Positions 49,966 to 58,449 of a stretch of 64,000 nucleotides of DNA are shown piece after piece. Within the stretch, counting starts at the first letter, position 1. The number at the start of each line of letters is the position of its first letter. A program made the translations under genes and the position numbers. The notes beneath the pieces are model-generated. The model worked only from the letters and a program-made list of their open reading frames with translations. It searched no databases and was not told the DNA's origin. This DNA is from Duganella sp. Root1480D1 (lineage in GTDB: Bacteria > Pseudomonadota > Gammaproteobacteria > Burkholderiales > Burkholderiaceae_D): positions 226,696 to 290,695 of the forward strand of contig NZ_LMFZ01000047.1 in the NCBI RefSeq assembly GCF_001427305.1. Reading direction: 5' to 3'.

Positions 49966-51945
49966 ATGTTCTCCCCCCTTGAACTGACCCTCCTCCTCCT
50001 CGGCAGCGCCGTTCTTGGCGTGGTTGCCTTCCGCATGATGCACTTGCCGCCGATGCTGGGTTACCTGGCGGTCGGCATCCTGCTCGGTCCGCACGCCATG
50101 GGGCTGGCCGAGCAAAGCCATGCGACCGAGTTGCTGGGCGAATTCGGGGTGGTATTCCTGATGTTCTCGATCGGGCTGGAGTTTTCCCTGCCCAAGCTGA
50201 TGGCCATGCGCTCGATCGTGTTCGGGCTGGGCATGGCACAGGTGGGGCTGACCATTGCCGCCACCATGCTGTTCGGCTGGCTCATCCATTTCCTGCTGCC
50301 GCCCTCGATCCAGCTCGGCTGGCAGGCCTGCTTCGCGCTGGGCGGCGCACTTGCCATGTCGTCAACCGCGATTGTAGTCAAATTGCTCACGGAACGGCTG
50401 GAACTTGAAAGCGAGCACGGGCGCAAGATCATCGGCATCCTGCTGTTCCAGGACCTGGCGGTGGTGCCGCTGCTGATCCTGATCCCCGCGCTGGCGCAGA
50501 ACCCGGCCGACCTGCCCAAGACCCTGGGCCTGGCCGGGCTGAAGGCTGCAGTAGTGCTGCTGCTGCTGCTGTTCGTGGGCCAGAAGGTGATGCGCAAGTG
50601 GTTCACCATCGTCGTGCTGCGCCGTTCGCAGGAGCTGTTCATGCTCAACCTGCTGCTGGTGACGCTGGGCGCGGCCTGGATCACCGAGCAGGCCGGCCTG
50701 TCGATGGCGCTGGGCGCCTTCGTGGCGGGCATGCTGATTTCCGAAACCGAATACAAGCACCAGGTGGAGGAGGACATCAAGCCCTTCCGCGACGTGTTGC
50801 TTGGCCTGTTCTTCATCACCGTCGGCATGCTGCTCAATGCGCGCGTGGTGCTGGAGAACTGGTGGCTGGTGCTGGTGCTGCTGACCGGCCCGGTACTGCT
50901 CAAGTTTGCCCTGATCGCGGGCCTGGCGCGCCTGTTCGGCGCCTCCACCTCGACTGCCATGCGCACCGGCCTGGCGCTGGCGCAGGCGGGCGAATTCGGC
51001 TTCGTGCTGCTGAACGTGGTGGGCGGCATGAAACTGGTCGACCCGTTCGTGGTGCAGGTGGTGCTGGCCTCGATGGTGCTGTCGATGCTGCTGGCGCCTT
51101 TCCTGATCGCGCAGTCGGACAAGATCGTGCTGAAGTTCTCCGCCAACGAGTGGATGATGCAGTCGCTGAACCTGACCAATATCGCGGCGCGCACGATGTC
51201 GGCGCAGAAGCATGTGATCGTGGCGGGCTTTGGCCGCTCGGGCCAGTCGCTGGCTACCTTGCTGACCGAGGAGAAGATCCCCTACCAGGCGCTGGACCTG
51301 GACCCGACCAGGGTGCAGGAGGCACAAGCCGCAGGCGCCAACGTGTCCTACGGCGACGCGGCGCGGCGCGAATCGCTGGTGGCGGCAGGCATCAAGCGCG
51401 CTTCGGCGGTGGTGATCACTTACGCCTCGACGCCCTCCGCGCTGCGGGTGCTGCACCTGGTGCACGAACTGGCGCCGGAGCTGCCGGTCATCGTGCGCTC
51501 GCACGATGACACCGACCTTGACCGCCTGAAGGAAGCCGGCGCGGCGGAAGTGGTGCCGGAGTTGATGGAAGGCTCACTGATGCTGGCCTCCCACGCGCTG
51601 GTGATGTTGGGTGTGCCGCTGCGGCGGGTGGTGCACCGCGTGCAGCGCGCACGCGAGGAACGCTATGCTTCGCTGCGGGGCTACTTCCACGGCGCCAGCG
51701 ACAGCGGCGAGGAAGCTGAAATGGTGCGCCTGCATTCGGTGTCGCTGGGCGAGCAGGCTTCGTGCATCGGCAAATGCGTGCAGGATTTGGGGCTGGATGA
51801 GACCGGGGCGGAGATTTCCGCCATCCGCCGCGGCAAGATGCGGCTGGAAGCTGAAGCGGGCACCACGCTGGAAGCGGGCGATGTGGTGGTCTTGCGCGGC
51901 ACGGCGGAAGAAGTGGCGCGCGCCGAGAACGATTTACTGGCCTGA
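49966..51945 (+). CDS. Kef-type CPA2 cation:proton antiporter
   Basis: A 659-residue monovalent cation:proton antiporter-2 protein. About 12 transmembrane helices (residues 1-385) are followed by an RCK/TrkA-N domain (VIVAGFGRSGQSLA, about 416-429) and a TrkA-C domain (about 570-659). It probably exchanges K+ or Na+ for H+ under control of nucleotide or thiol ligands. It is divergent from kdsD. The stop codon lies in a hairpin shared with the convergent GGDEF gene. Confidence 0.92.
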   Translation: MFSPLELTLLLLGSAVLGVVAFRMMHLPPMLGYLAVGILLGPHAMGLAEQSHATELLGEFGVVFLMFSIGLEFSLPKLMAMRSIVFGLGMAQVGLTIAATMLFGWLIHFLLPPSIQLGWQACFALGGALAMSSTAIVVKLLTERLELESEHGRKIIGILLFQDLAVVPLLILIPALAQNPADLPKTLGLAGLKAAVVLLLLLFVGQKVMRKWFTIVVLRRSQELFMLNLLLVTLGAAWITEQAGLSMALGAFVAGMLISETEYKHQVEEDIKPFRDVLLGLFFITVGMLLNARVVLENWWLVLVLLTGPVLLKFALIAGLARLFGASTSTAMRTGLALAQAGEFGFVLLNVVGGMKLVDPFVVQVVLASMVLSMLLAPFLIAQSDKIVLKFSANEWMMQSLNLTNIAARTMSAQKHVIVAGFGRSGQSLATLLTEEKIPYQALDLDPTRVQEAQAAGANVSYGDAARRESLVAAGIKRASAVVITYASTPSALRVLHLVHELAPELPVIVRSHDDTDLDRLKEAGAAEVVPELMEGSLMLASHALVMLGVPLRRVVHRVQRAREERYASLRGYFHGASDSGEEAEMVRLHSVSLGEQASCIGKCVQDLGLDETGAEISAIRRGKMRLEAEAGTTLEAGDVVVLRGTAEEVARAENDLLA

Positions 51946-51965
51946 CCCCGGTTTACCGGGTTCAG
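51942..51965. repeat. Partial palindromic repeat shared by two convergent stop codons
   Basis: CTGACCCCGGT and ACCGGGTTCAG pair around TT, with one mismatch. The core CCCGGTTTACCGGG resembles the repeat-family tail. The TGA at 51943-51945 ends the antiporter gene and the TCA at 51962-51964 ends the GGDEF gene on the other strand. It may act as a two-way terminator or as a repeat remnant. Confidence 0.6.
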
Positions 51966-53101
51966 GCAGCGTACCGCATCACCCGGTTCCGCCCGCCCTC
52001 CTTGGCCTGGTACAGTGCCTCGTCAGCCTGTTCAATCAATTGCGCCGCCTGCTCCTCGGCCGACACATCATCCGGCACCTGCGCCAGGCTCGACACCCCC
52101 ACCGAGGCGGTGATCGACACCTTCACCCCATGCGACAGCTCGATCATGGTCGCCGCGATGCCGGCACGAATCCGCTCGCCGACATAGGTCGCACTCTCCA
52201 GGTCCGCATCAATCAACAGCACCACGAACTCTTCGCCGCCAAAGCGCGCCAGCGCATCCGACAGCCGCAATTCCGCCTTGATCCGGTTCGCCACTTCCCG
52301 CAGCACTTCATCGCCGCCGCCATGGCCAACGGTGTCGTTGACGCGCTTGAAGTGATCGATATCGATGTACATGAACGACACCGGATACGACTGCCGGCGC
52401 GCCCGCGCAATCTCTTCCAGCAGGCGGCGGTCCACGTAGCGGCGGTTGAACACCCCGGTCAGCGCATCCGTCAGGCCCAGGTACTTCAGCATTTCATTGG
52501 AGATCACGTTCTCCAGGCAGATGGCGATGATGGACGCCATGTGCTCGACGAAATCCGTGCCCAGGCTGGGCGAGAAGCGCGTCGGGTCGGCGCTGCCCAG
52601 GTTCAGCGAGCCAATCAGGCGCTTGTTGCGCAGCAGCGGTACCACGCCCACGCTTTGCAGGCGCACGCCAGCCTGCGGGAACTGGCGGGCATGCTTTTGC
52701 GCGTCGAACATGCCAAGGTAAGGCTTGGGCGCCAGGCCCGCATCGAGGTCGAAGGCCAGCCCTTCCACCTCCGGCACGAACACCAGGTTGGGGAAGTCGG
52801 CGAAATCGACGCCCAGCTTTTCCATTACGGTGCGGATATCGTCATCCACGTCGACCAGCGCCAGGGTCACCGCGTCCAGGTCGGAAATCACCGGCAGGGT
52901 ACGGAAGATGGTGCCAATCAGCTCGGGGAAGCTGGCCGCGCCGACAATCTCCAGGTCGAACGCCTGGTGGCGCGTCATGATCGAGTGATTGCGCTCGGCC
53001 TGCTCGATCAGGTAGGCAAGGCGGGCGCGCAGGGACTGGTTTTCTGCTGCGAGTTCCGCCTGGGTGGGCTGCTTGCCCGAGGTTTTCTGCGTGATCTCCA
53101 T
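51962..53101 (-). CDS. DUF484/GAF-like GGDEF diguanylate cyclase
   Basis: A 379-residue protein with an N-terminal coiled coil, a DUF484/GAF-like sensory domain (about 40-200), and a C-terminal GGDEF domain (about 215-375) with an intact GGEEF motif (about 287-291) and upstream DxD-type metal residues (FMYIDIDHFKRVND). It probably synthesises cyclic-di-GMP. The start at 53101 (MEITQK) is chosen; the longer frame to 53320 is improbable. No transmembrane segment is seen. Confidence 0.9.
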   Translation of the reverse strand: MEITQKTSGKQPTQAELAAENQSLRARLAYLIEQAERNHSIMTRHQAFDLEIVGAASFPELIGTIFRTLPVISDLDAVTLALVDVDDDIRTVMEKLGVDFADFPNLVFVPEVEGLAFDLDAGLAPKPYLGMFDAQKHARQFPQAGVRLQSVGVVPLLRNKRLIGSLNLGSADPTRFSPSLGTDFVEHMASIIAICLENVISNEMLKYLGLTDALTGVFNRRYVDRRLLEEIARARRQSYPVSFMYIDIDHFKRVNDTVGHGGGDEVLREVANRIKAELRLSDALARFGGEEFVVLLIDADLESATYVGERIRAGIAATMIELSHGVKVSITASVGVSSLAQVPDDVSAEEQAAQLIEQADEALYQAKEGGRNRVMRYAA

Positions 53102-53121
53102 CGCCCTGCCGATATTCACTA

Positions 53122-53973
53122 CTAAAACGACAGTGTAACCTCGATTGGGTCGCCAACCGATAGTTTTATGCCATCGCCTGTTGTTACGATTGCATTCATG
53201 CCGAAGCAGATGCCGCCGTCGACTTCCGGCTTGGCGCGATAGCTTTGCAGGATGTCCAGCGGATCGGGGCCGAATTCGCCGGTCGACTGGTCCACCGATG
53301 GCATCGGGCAGCGCGCGCAAGGCTTGACCGGCTTCAGCACGGCTTCGCCAATGCGAAATTCCTCGGTGTAGTCCTCTTCAAAGGCATCCAGGTCGCCGAC
53401 CACCAGGTTGGCGCGGAAGCGGTTCATCGGCAAGGGCTGGCGGCCCTGCTGCTCCAGCTTTGCGTTGAGGTCCTGCAGCGAGCCGGTGCCGACCACCAGG
53501 ATCGGGTAGCCGTCCGAAAACAGCGTCGGGTGCTGTTCGCCATTGGTCCACTTGCCGCTGGTCAGTCGCTTGGCGTTGGCGTGGAAGCGCGCCAGGCGGC
53601 ATTCGACGCCGAGGAATTTGCTGAACCAGGTAGCGGTGGTGTCATCGCAATCGTAGGCCAGCACCGTGTCTTCCCAGACCTGCACCTGCAGCGCCGGCGC
53701 AGCCTCCGGGTCCGGCAGGCCGAGGGGGATTTCCAGTTGCAGCATGCCAGGAGCGCGCAGCTCCATGGTTTCCGATTTCAGGCGCGGCACGATCAGCGCC
53801 ATGCGCGGATGTTCGCGCTGGGTCAGCGCCACGCCGTTGGCGTCGACCAGCATCCATTCGCGGTCGTAGATTTGCTCGGTCATCAGGCCGGCGCGGGTCA
53901 GGGTTGCGTGTTTCAGCGACAGGCCGGCGCAGGACTTGATCGGGTAAAGGGTAAGTTCGGAGATAAAGGGCAT
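53122..53973 (-). CDS. MOSC domain-containing protein
   Basis: A 283-residue protein with an N-terminal MOSC beta-barrel domain (ELTLYPIKSCAGLSL) and a C-terminal MOSC domain containing KPCARCPMPSVDQSTGE (about 219-235), which includes the conserved Cys used for molybdenum or sulfur transfer. It resembles YcbX/mARC-type proteins that reduce N-hydroxylated substrates with molybdenum cofactor. No partner is nearby. Confidence 0.9.
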   Translation of the reverse strand: MPFISELTLYPIKSCAGLSLKHATLTRAGLMTEQIYDREWMLVDANGVALTQREHPRMALIVPRLKSETMELRAPGMLQLEIPLGLPDPEAAPALQVQVWEDTVLAYDCDDTTATWFSKFLGVECRLARFHANAKRLTSGKWTNGEQHPTLFSDGYPILVVGTGSLQDLNAKLEQQGRQPLPMNRFRANLVVGDLDAFEEDYTEEFRIGEAVLKPVKPCARCPMPSVDQSTGEFGPDPLDILQSYRAKPEVDGGICFGMNAIVTTGDGIKLSVGDPIEVTLSF

Positions 53974-53993
53974 GGTGCCCGTGAGTATGGCAG

Positions 53994-54021
53994 AAAAAGA
54001 AACGCCGCGCGGCGCGCGGCG
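53994..54021 (-). terminator. Intrinsic terminator after the NYN gene
   Basis: On the minus strand the 8-bp GC-only stem CGCCGCGC / GCGCGGCG (54003-54021, 3-nt loop) is followed by TTTCTTTTT. It lies 12 nt past the NYN gene stop. Confidence 0.8.
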
Positions 54022-54032
54022 AATCGTGGACG

Positions 54033-55451
54033 TTAAGCTTCCTCTTTCGGCTTCTTCGGCAGCTTGCTGCGCGCCGAAGGCTTATGCGTGCCCGCCTTCC
54101 TGGCGCGCTTCGGCGCCGCTGGCTTGGCTTCCGCCGGCGCTTCGACCGCCGCCGCTTCCGCCACCACCGCAGTTTCCGCAGCCGCAGCCAGCACGGCTTG
54201 CGCCTGTTGCACCGCTTCTGCCGCATCGGCCGCAGCCTGCGCTACCTTGCTGCCGCGCGAGCTGGTTTTCTTTGCAGCCGGCTTTTTGGCCGCAGCGCGG
54301 GTGCGCTTGGCTGGCGCTTCGGCAGGAGCCTCCACGACTGGTGCTTCCACCACTGGCGCAACCTCTTCCACTGCCGCCACGGCAGCGACTTCGGCATCGG
54401 CCGGCACTTCAACGGCAGCGGCATGAGCGGTATCGCCCTCGCCACGGCGGCCACGGCCACCACGGTTGCCGCGATTGCGGCGGCTGTCACGGCCCTCGCG
54501 CTCGCGGCGCGCATCGGCGGCCTCGCCTGGCGCCGCAGCTTCTTCGGTGCCTTCCTGCGGCTCGGCAGCCGCACCATCGGCCACCACGCCGGCATCCTGC
54601 TCGACCGGTGCGTCAGCAACCGGCAGCACAACCGGCTGGCTGCCGCGATAGACATACGCGCCCGATTTTTCGTCGCGGCCGAACTCCAGCAGGCCGCGCG
54701 CCTTCATTTCTTCCAGCAGGTTGCCGAAGGTGCGGAAACCGTAATACGACTCGCTGAAGTCCGGCTTGCGGCGCTTGATCGCCTCCTTCAAGACCGAAGC
54801 CCAGATCTTGCCCTCGCCGCGTTCGGCAGCCAGCGCATCGAAGGTGGTGTAGGCGATTTCTACGCACTGGTTGCGGCGCTTGTCCATCTCTTCGCGGCGG
54901 CGCTTTTCCTCTTCCGCCGAGCGCTTAGGCTGCTGCTCGCGGTCGTTGCGCGTGGCCTGGCGCTGGCGGCGCGATTCGCGCACCAGGTCGTCGTAGAAAA
55001 TGAATTCGTCGCAGTTGGCCACCAGCAGGTCGGAAGTCGAATCCTTCACGCCCACCCCGATCACGCGCTTGGCGTTCTCGCGCAGCTTGGAAACCAGCGG
55101 CGAGAAATCGGAGTCGCCCGAAATGATGACGAAGGTGTTGACATGGGACTTGGTGTAGCACAGGTCCAGCGCATCGACCACCATGCGGATATCGGCCGAG
55201 TTCTTGCCGGACAGGCGCACGTGCGGGATTTCGATCAGCTCGAAATTCGCCTCGTGCATCGGGGCCTTGAAGGCCTTGTAGCGGTCCCAGTCGCAATAAG
55301 CCTTCTTGACCACAATGCTGCCCTTCAGCAGCAGGCGCTCCAGCACCGGCTTGATGTCGAATTTCTCGTAGTTGGCGTCGCGGACGCCCAGTGCGACGTT
55401 TTCGAAGTCGCAGAACAATGCCATGCTGGCGTTATCGTTGGGGGAGGCCAT
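54033..55451 (-). CDS. NYN-LOTUS domain protein with long basic/Ala-rich tail
   Basis: A 472-residue protein. The NYN (PIN-like nuclease, LabA/DUF88 type) domain covers about 10-155, with D15 in LFCDFENVAL, D87 in NSADIRMVVDAL, and SGDSDFSPL (111-119). A basic coiled segment (about 158-195) is followed by an OST-HTH/LOTUS domain (about 200-270: KIWASVLKEAIKRRKPDFSE, YGFRTFGNLLEEM). The last 200 residues are low-complexity: Ala/Glu/Val-rich, then histone H1-like Lys/Ala/Pro repeats (KPAAKKTSS). It probably binds and cuts RNA; the tail may bind nucleic acid. Confidence 0.88.
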   Translation of the reverse strand: MASPNDNASMALFCDFENVALGVRDANYEKFDIKPVLERLLLKGSIVVKKAYCDWDRYKAFKAPMHEANFELIEIPHVRLSGKNSADIRMVVDALDLCYTKSHVNTFVIISGDSDFSPLVSKLRENAKRVIGVGVKDSTSDLLVANCDEFIFYDDLVRESRRQRQATRNDREQQPKRSAEEEKRRREEMDKRRNQCVEIAYTTFDALAAERGEGKIWASVLKEAIKRRKPDFSESYYGFRTFGNLLEEMKARGLLEFGRDEKSGAYVYRGSQPVVLPVADAPVEQDAGVVADGAAAEPQEGTEEAAAPGEAADARREREGRDSRRNRGNRGGRGRRGEGDTAHAAAVEVPADAEVAAVAAVEEVAPVVEAPVVEAPAEAPAKRTRAAAKKPAAKKTSSRGSKVAQAAADAAEAVQQAQAVLAAAAETAVVAEAAAVEAPAEAKPAAPKRARKAGTHKPSARSKLPKKPKEEA

Positions 55452-55523
55452 GTTTTTTTATGGGAAGCTGTGCACAATCCAGCGATTATACTATTTCACC
55501 AACATTGACCCGGGAGACACCGA

Positions 55524-56009
55524 ATGAAACGCCTGCTGATCGCCGCCGCCACTGTCCTCATGATGCACAGCGCCCTGGCGGCCGACCCGGACAGCGAGTT
55601 CCGCCAGCAGGTCAACGCCTTCGTCGACAGCTGGCACGACGACGCCGCCAACACCCGTCCCGACTACTGGGACAAGTTCACGCCGGATGCCGTTTTCATC
55701 GGCACCGACAAGAGCGAAGTGTGGAGCTACAAGGAATTCAAGGCCTGGGCCAAGCGCTTCTGGGACCGCAAGAAGGCGTGGAGCTTTACCGCGCAAAAGC
55801 GCAATGTCTACTTCTCGCCGGATAAGAAATATGTGTGGTTCGACGAACAGCTCAACACGCAGATGGGGACTTGCCAGGCCAGCGGAGTGCTGGTCAACAC
55901 CGGCAAGGGATTCAAGATCGAGCACTACCAGCTGTCGCTGGCCGTGCCCAATCCGCTAATGGACAGCTTCACCAAAGCGATCGCCGAACACGAGGCCAAG
56001 GCAAAATAG
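55524..56009 (+). CDS. Secreted NTF2/SnoaL-like protein
   Basis: A 161-residue protein with a signal peptide (MKRLLIAAATVLMMHSALAA, cleavage near ALAAD) and an NTF2-fold SnoaL/DUF4440-like domain (about 28-150: DYWDKFTPDAVFIGTDKSE, FKAWAKRFW). Such domains are often ligand-binding or catalytic pockets; no catalytic residues can be assigned. It is divergent from the NYN gene. The 625 nt that follow contain only a decayed reading frame. Confidence 0.82.
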   Translation: MKRLLIAAATVLMMHSALAADPDSEFRQQVNAFVDSWHDDAANTRPDYWDKFTPDAVFIGTDKSEVWSYKEFKAWAKRFWDRKKAWSFTAQKRNVYFSPDKKYVWFDEQLNTQMGTCQASGVLVNTGKGFKIEHYQLSLAVPNPLMDSFTKAIAEHEAKAK

Positions 56010-56457
56010 CACTCGGCCTCGCCTGCTCTCGCCGACGAAGACGGGAACGATGGTCGCGCCCCAGCCCGCGCTGTCGGGCCCATCGCCGCGTTCGCCGAAG
56101 ACGGCAAATGCCGCCGTAATCTGTTCCTTGAGGTGACTTAGCAACTCAGGCCGGATCTGGTCTTGCCCCAGGATGGCAACTTGCTCGGACATCGATGCGC
56201 GGCGCGCCAACTGGTACCAGCTGCCGTCGGAAAAAAGATAGTAATACCGCTGCGAAGATCCGCACGCTGTATAGCGGGGCGCCCTGATCAAATACGATTT
56301 GCGCCAGGGGCCGATGGCCCAGCTCGGCCCCTCCCCCCAAGTACATTTCGCCGTACTTTTCGAATTGTGCGGCGGGTCCATGTACGGCCCCGGCGCTTGC
56401 ATCGGCAAGGATCCTGAGCTGGTCATCCGCTGAAATTTTCTCTAGAGAGAATTTCAA
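55956..56457 (-). pseudogene. Decayed reading frame with frameshift
   Basis: Two minus-strand frames look like parts of one protein. From a TTG at 56457 the frame reads ISADDQLRILADASAGAV and LGHRPLAQIVFDQGAPLYS; beyond about 56260 the natural-looking sequence continues in the next frame as RYYYLFSDGSWYQLARRASM and ELLSHLKEQITAAF until past 56020. A single frameshift near 56245-56262 would join them. I recognise no family. The gene is probably inactive; no conserved start or ribosome binding site is seen. Confidence 0.45.
56432..56455. repeat. 24-bp near-perfect palindrome
   Basis: GAAATTTTCTCT and AGAGAGAATTTC are reverse complements except for one position on each side. It overlaps the start region of the decayed frame. 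It may be an operator or a hairpin remnant. Confidence 0.5.
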
Positions 56458-56590
56458 TACTTGTTTCCCCGCGAAGAACTAATGTTACGGCGGGCACGTC
56501 GAAAGAAGTCCCGCTCACGCCGTTCAAATAGCACCCGCCGGCATCGCATGCCAGTTCCACCTGTAGCCGAAGCCCATTGGTGGACTTCCA

Positions 56591-56617
56591 AAAGAAAAGC
56601 CGCGCAACGCGCGGCTT
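56591..56617 (-). terminator. Intrinsic terminator after ychF
   Basis: On the minus strand a perfect 9-bp stem AAGCCGCGC / GCGCGGCTT (56597-56617, loop of 3) is followed by TTTTCTTT. It lies 18 nt beyond the ychF stop codon. Confidence 0.88.
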
Positions 56618-56634
56618 GGCCGGAGCAAGCGATC

Positions 56635-57726
56635 TTAGACGTTGAACAGGAAGTTCAGCACGTCGCCATCCTTGACCACGTATTCCTTGCCTTCAGCGCG
56701 CATCTTGCCCGCCTCCTTGGCGCCGGCTTCACCCTTGTAGGTGATGTAGTCGTCAAAGGCGATGGTCTGGGCGCGGATGAAGCCGCGTTCGAAGTCGGTG
56801 TGGATCACGCCCGCTGCTTGCGGCGCGGTGTCGCCCACGTGGATGGTCCAGGCGCGCACTTCCTTCACACCGGCGGTGAAGTAGGTTTGCAGGCCGAGCA
56901 GCTTGAAGCCGGCACGGATCAGGCGGTCCAGGCCAGGTTCGTGCATGCCCATGTCTTCCAGGAAGGCCGCTTTGTCGGCGTCATCCAGGTCGGCAATTTC
57001 CGCCTCGATAGCGGCGCAGATGGCGACGATCGGCGCATTTTGCGCTTCAGCGTACTTGGTCAGCTGGTCCAGCAGCGGGTTGTTGGTGAAGCCGCTTTCG
57101 GAGACGTTGGCCACGTACATGGCTGGCTTTGCGGTGATCAGGCACAGCGGCTTGATCAGTTCCATTTTTTCAGCGTCCAGGCCCAGTGCGCGCACTGGCT
57201 TGGCTTCGTTCAGGTGCGGCACCAGGATTTCCAGCAGCGCCACCAGCTTGGCGGCATCCTTGTCGCCGGAACGGGCTTTCTTCTGTTCGCGGTGGATGGC
57301 TTTTTCAACGGTGCCGAGGTCGGCCAGCGCCAGCTCGGTCTGGATCACTTCGATGTCGTCCAGCGGCGATACGCGGCCCGATACGTGGATCACGTTGTCG
57401 TCTTCGAAGCAGCGCACCACGTTGACGATGGCGTCGGTTTCGCGGATGTGGGACAGGAACTGGTTGCCCAGGCCCTCGCCCTTGGAGGCGCCAGCCACCA
57501 GGCCGGCGATGTCGACGAATTCCACGATGGCGTTGACCATGCGCTCAGGCTTGACGATTTCCGCCAGCTTGGCCATGCGCGGATCAGGCACTTCCACCAC
57601 GCCGACATTTGGCTCGATGGTGCAGAACGGGTAGTTCTCGGCCGCGATGCCGGCCTTGGTCAGTGCATTGAAAAGAGTGGACTTGCCGACGTTTGGCAGG
57701 CCGACGATGCCGCATTTGAGACTCAT
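56635..57726 (-). CDS. ychF: Redox-regulated ATPase YchF
   Basis: A 363-residue Obg-family ATPase. G1 GLPNVGKS is at 9-16, the ATP-selective NxxE-type G4 region appears in the middle (ANVSESGF), and a TGS domain is C-terminal. YchF hydrolyses ATP rather than GTP and modulates translation start and oxidative stress responses. AAGG precedes the ATG. Usually pth is next to it; here pth is 5.3 kb away. Confidence 0.96.
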   Translation of the reverse strand: MSLKCGIVGLPNVGKSTLFNALTKAGIAAENYPFCTIEPNVGVVEVPDPRMAKLAEIVKPERMVNAIVEFVDIAGLVAGASKGEGLGNQFLSHIRETDAIVNVVRCFEDDNVIHVSGRVSPLDDIEVIQTELALADLGTVEKAIHREQKKARSGDKDAAKLVALLEILVPHLNEAKPVRALGLDAEKMELIKPLCLITAKPAMYVANVSESGFTNNPLLDQLTKYAEAQNAPIVAICAAIEAEIADLDDADKAAFLEDMGMHEPGLDRLIRAGFKLLGLQTYFTAGVKEVRAWTIHVGDTAPQAAGVIHTDFERGFIRAQTIAFDDYITYKGEAGAKEAGKMRAEGKEYVVKDGDVLNFLFNV

Positions 57727-57796
57727 GGAAAACCTTTAAATGATATTGTTCTGCCACGGAATTTTCCGCAAATAGACCGAGATTGTACCCCAGATC

Positions 57797-58336
57797 ATGT
57801 CAAGAACCGCCCATATCACCCTGCTGGCCCGCTACAACGAGTGGATGAACAACAAGCTGTACGAGGCGGCAGCGGCCCTGCCGGCGGAAGAGCTGGCGGC
57901 CGATCGCGGGGCGTTCTTTGGTTCGCTGCTGGCGACCCTCAATCATATTGCGGTGGCGGACACGATCTGGCTGAAACGCATTGGCAGCCATCCGCGCTTT
58001 GCCGCCACGCTGTCGCCAGTGGCGGCCCTGCCGGCGCCCGCCGCACTGGACCAGCCGCTATTCGATTCCCTCCCCGCCCTGCGCGAGCGCCGCGCCTGGC
58101 TCGACCGCCTGATCCTGGACTGGACCGCCAGCCTGGCCGACGCCGACCTGGACACCGTGATCACCTATCGCCGCATGAACGGCGAGGCCAATAACCGCCA
58201 ACTCGGATTGCTGCTGCAGCACTTCTTCAACCATCAAACCCACCATCGCGGCCAAGCCACCACCTTGCTGTCGCAGGCGGGCGTGGACGTGGGCGCGACC
58301 GACTTGCTGTTGCTGGTGCCAGAGCAGGAGATTTGA
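57797..58336 (+). CDS. DinB-family protein
   Basis: A 179-residue four-helix protein of the DinB family. The putative metal-binding His residues are H50-region LNHIAVADTIW and the C-terminal FFNHQTHHRGQ. Members bind metals and include thiol transferases and unknown enzymes; they are unrelated to the DNA polymerase DinB. It is divergent from ychF and upstream of the DUF2339 gene. Confidence 0.88.
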   Translation: MSRTAHITLLARYNEWMNNKLYEAAAALPAEELAADRGAFFGSLLATLNHIAVADTIWLKRIGSHPRFAATLSPVAALPAPAALDQPLFDSLPALRERRAWLDRLILDWTASLADADLDTVITYRRMNGEANNRQLGLLLQHFFNHQTHHRGQATTLLSQAGVDVGATDLLLLVPEQEI

Positions 58337-58398
58337 GCAGGATCAAATCCTGATACGCCTTTGGGCAAACGGCGATACGGGTATCGTTGATGCTTGTA

Positions 58399-58438
58399 AT
58401 ATTGTTACCGATGGAAAATAATGCCATTAGAACAATAT
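58399..58438. promoter_or_regulatory. Inverted repeat upstream of the DUF2339 gene
   Basis: ATATTGTT (58399-58406) and AACAATAT (58431-58438) are separated by 24 nt, just upstream of the DUF2339 ribosome binding site. A second dyad CGATAC / GTATCG is at 58373-58386. The region is AT-rich and may hold the promoter and operator of DUF2339-DUF3999. Confidence 0.4.
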
Positions 58439-58449
58439 AGGGAGCCCTC

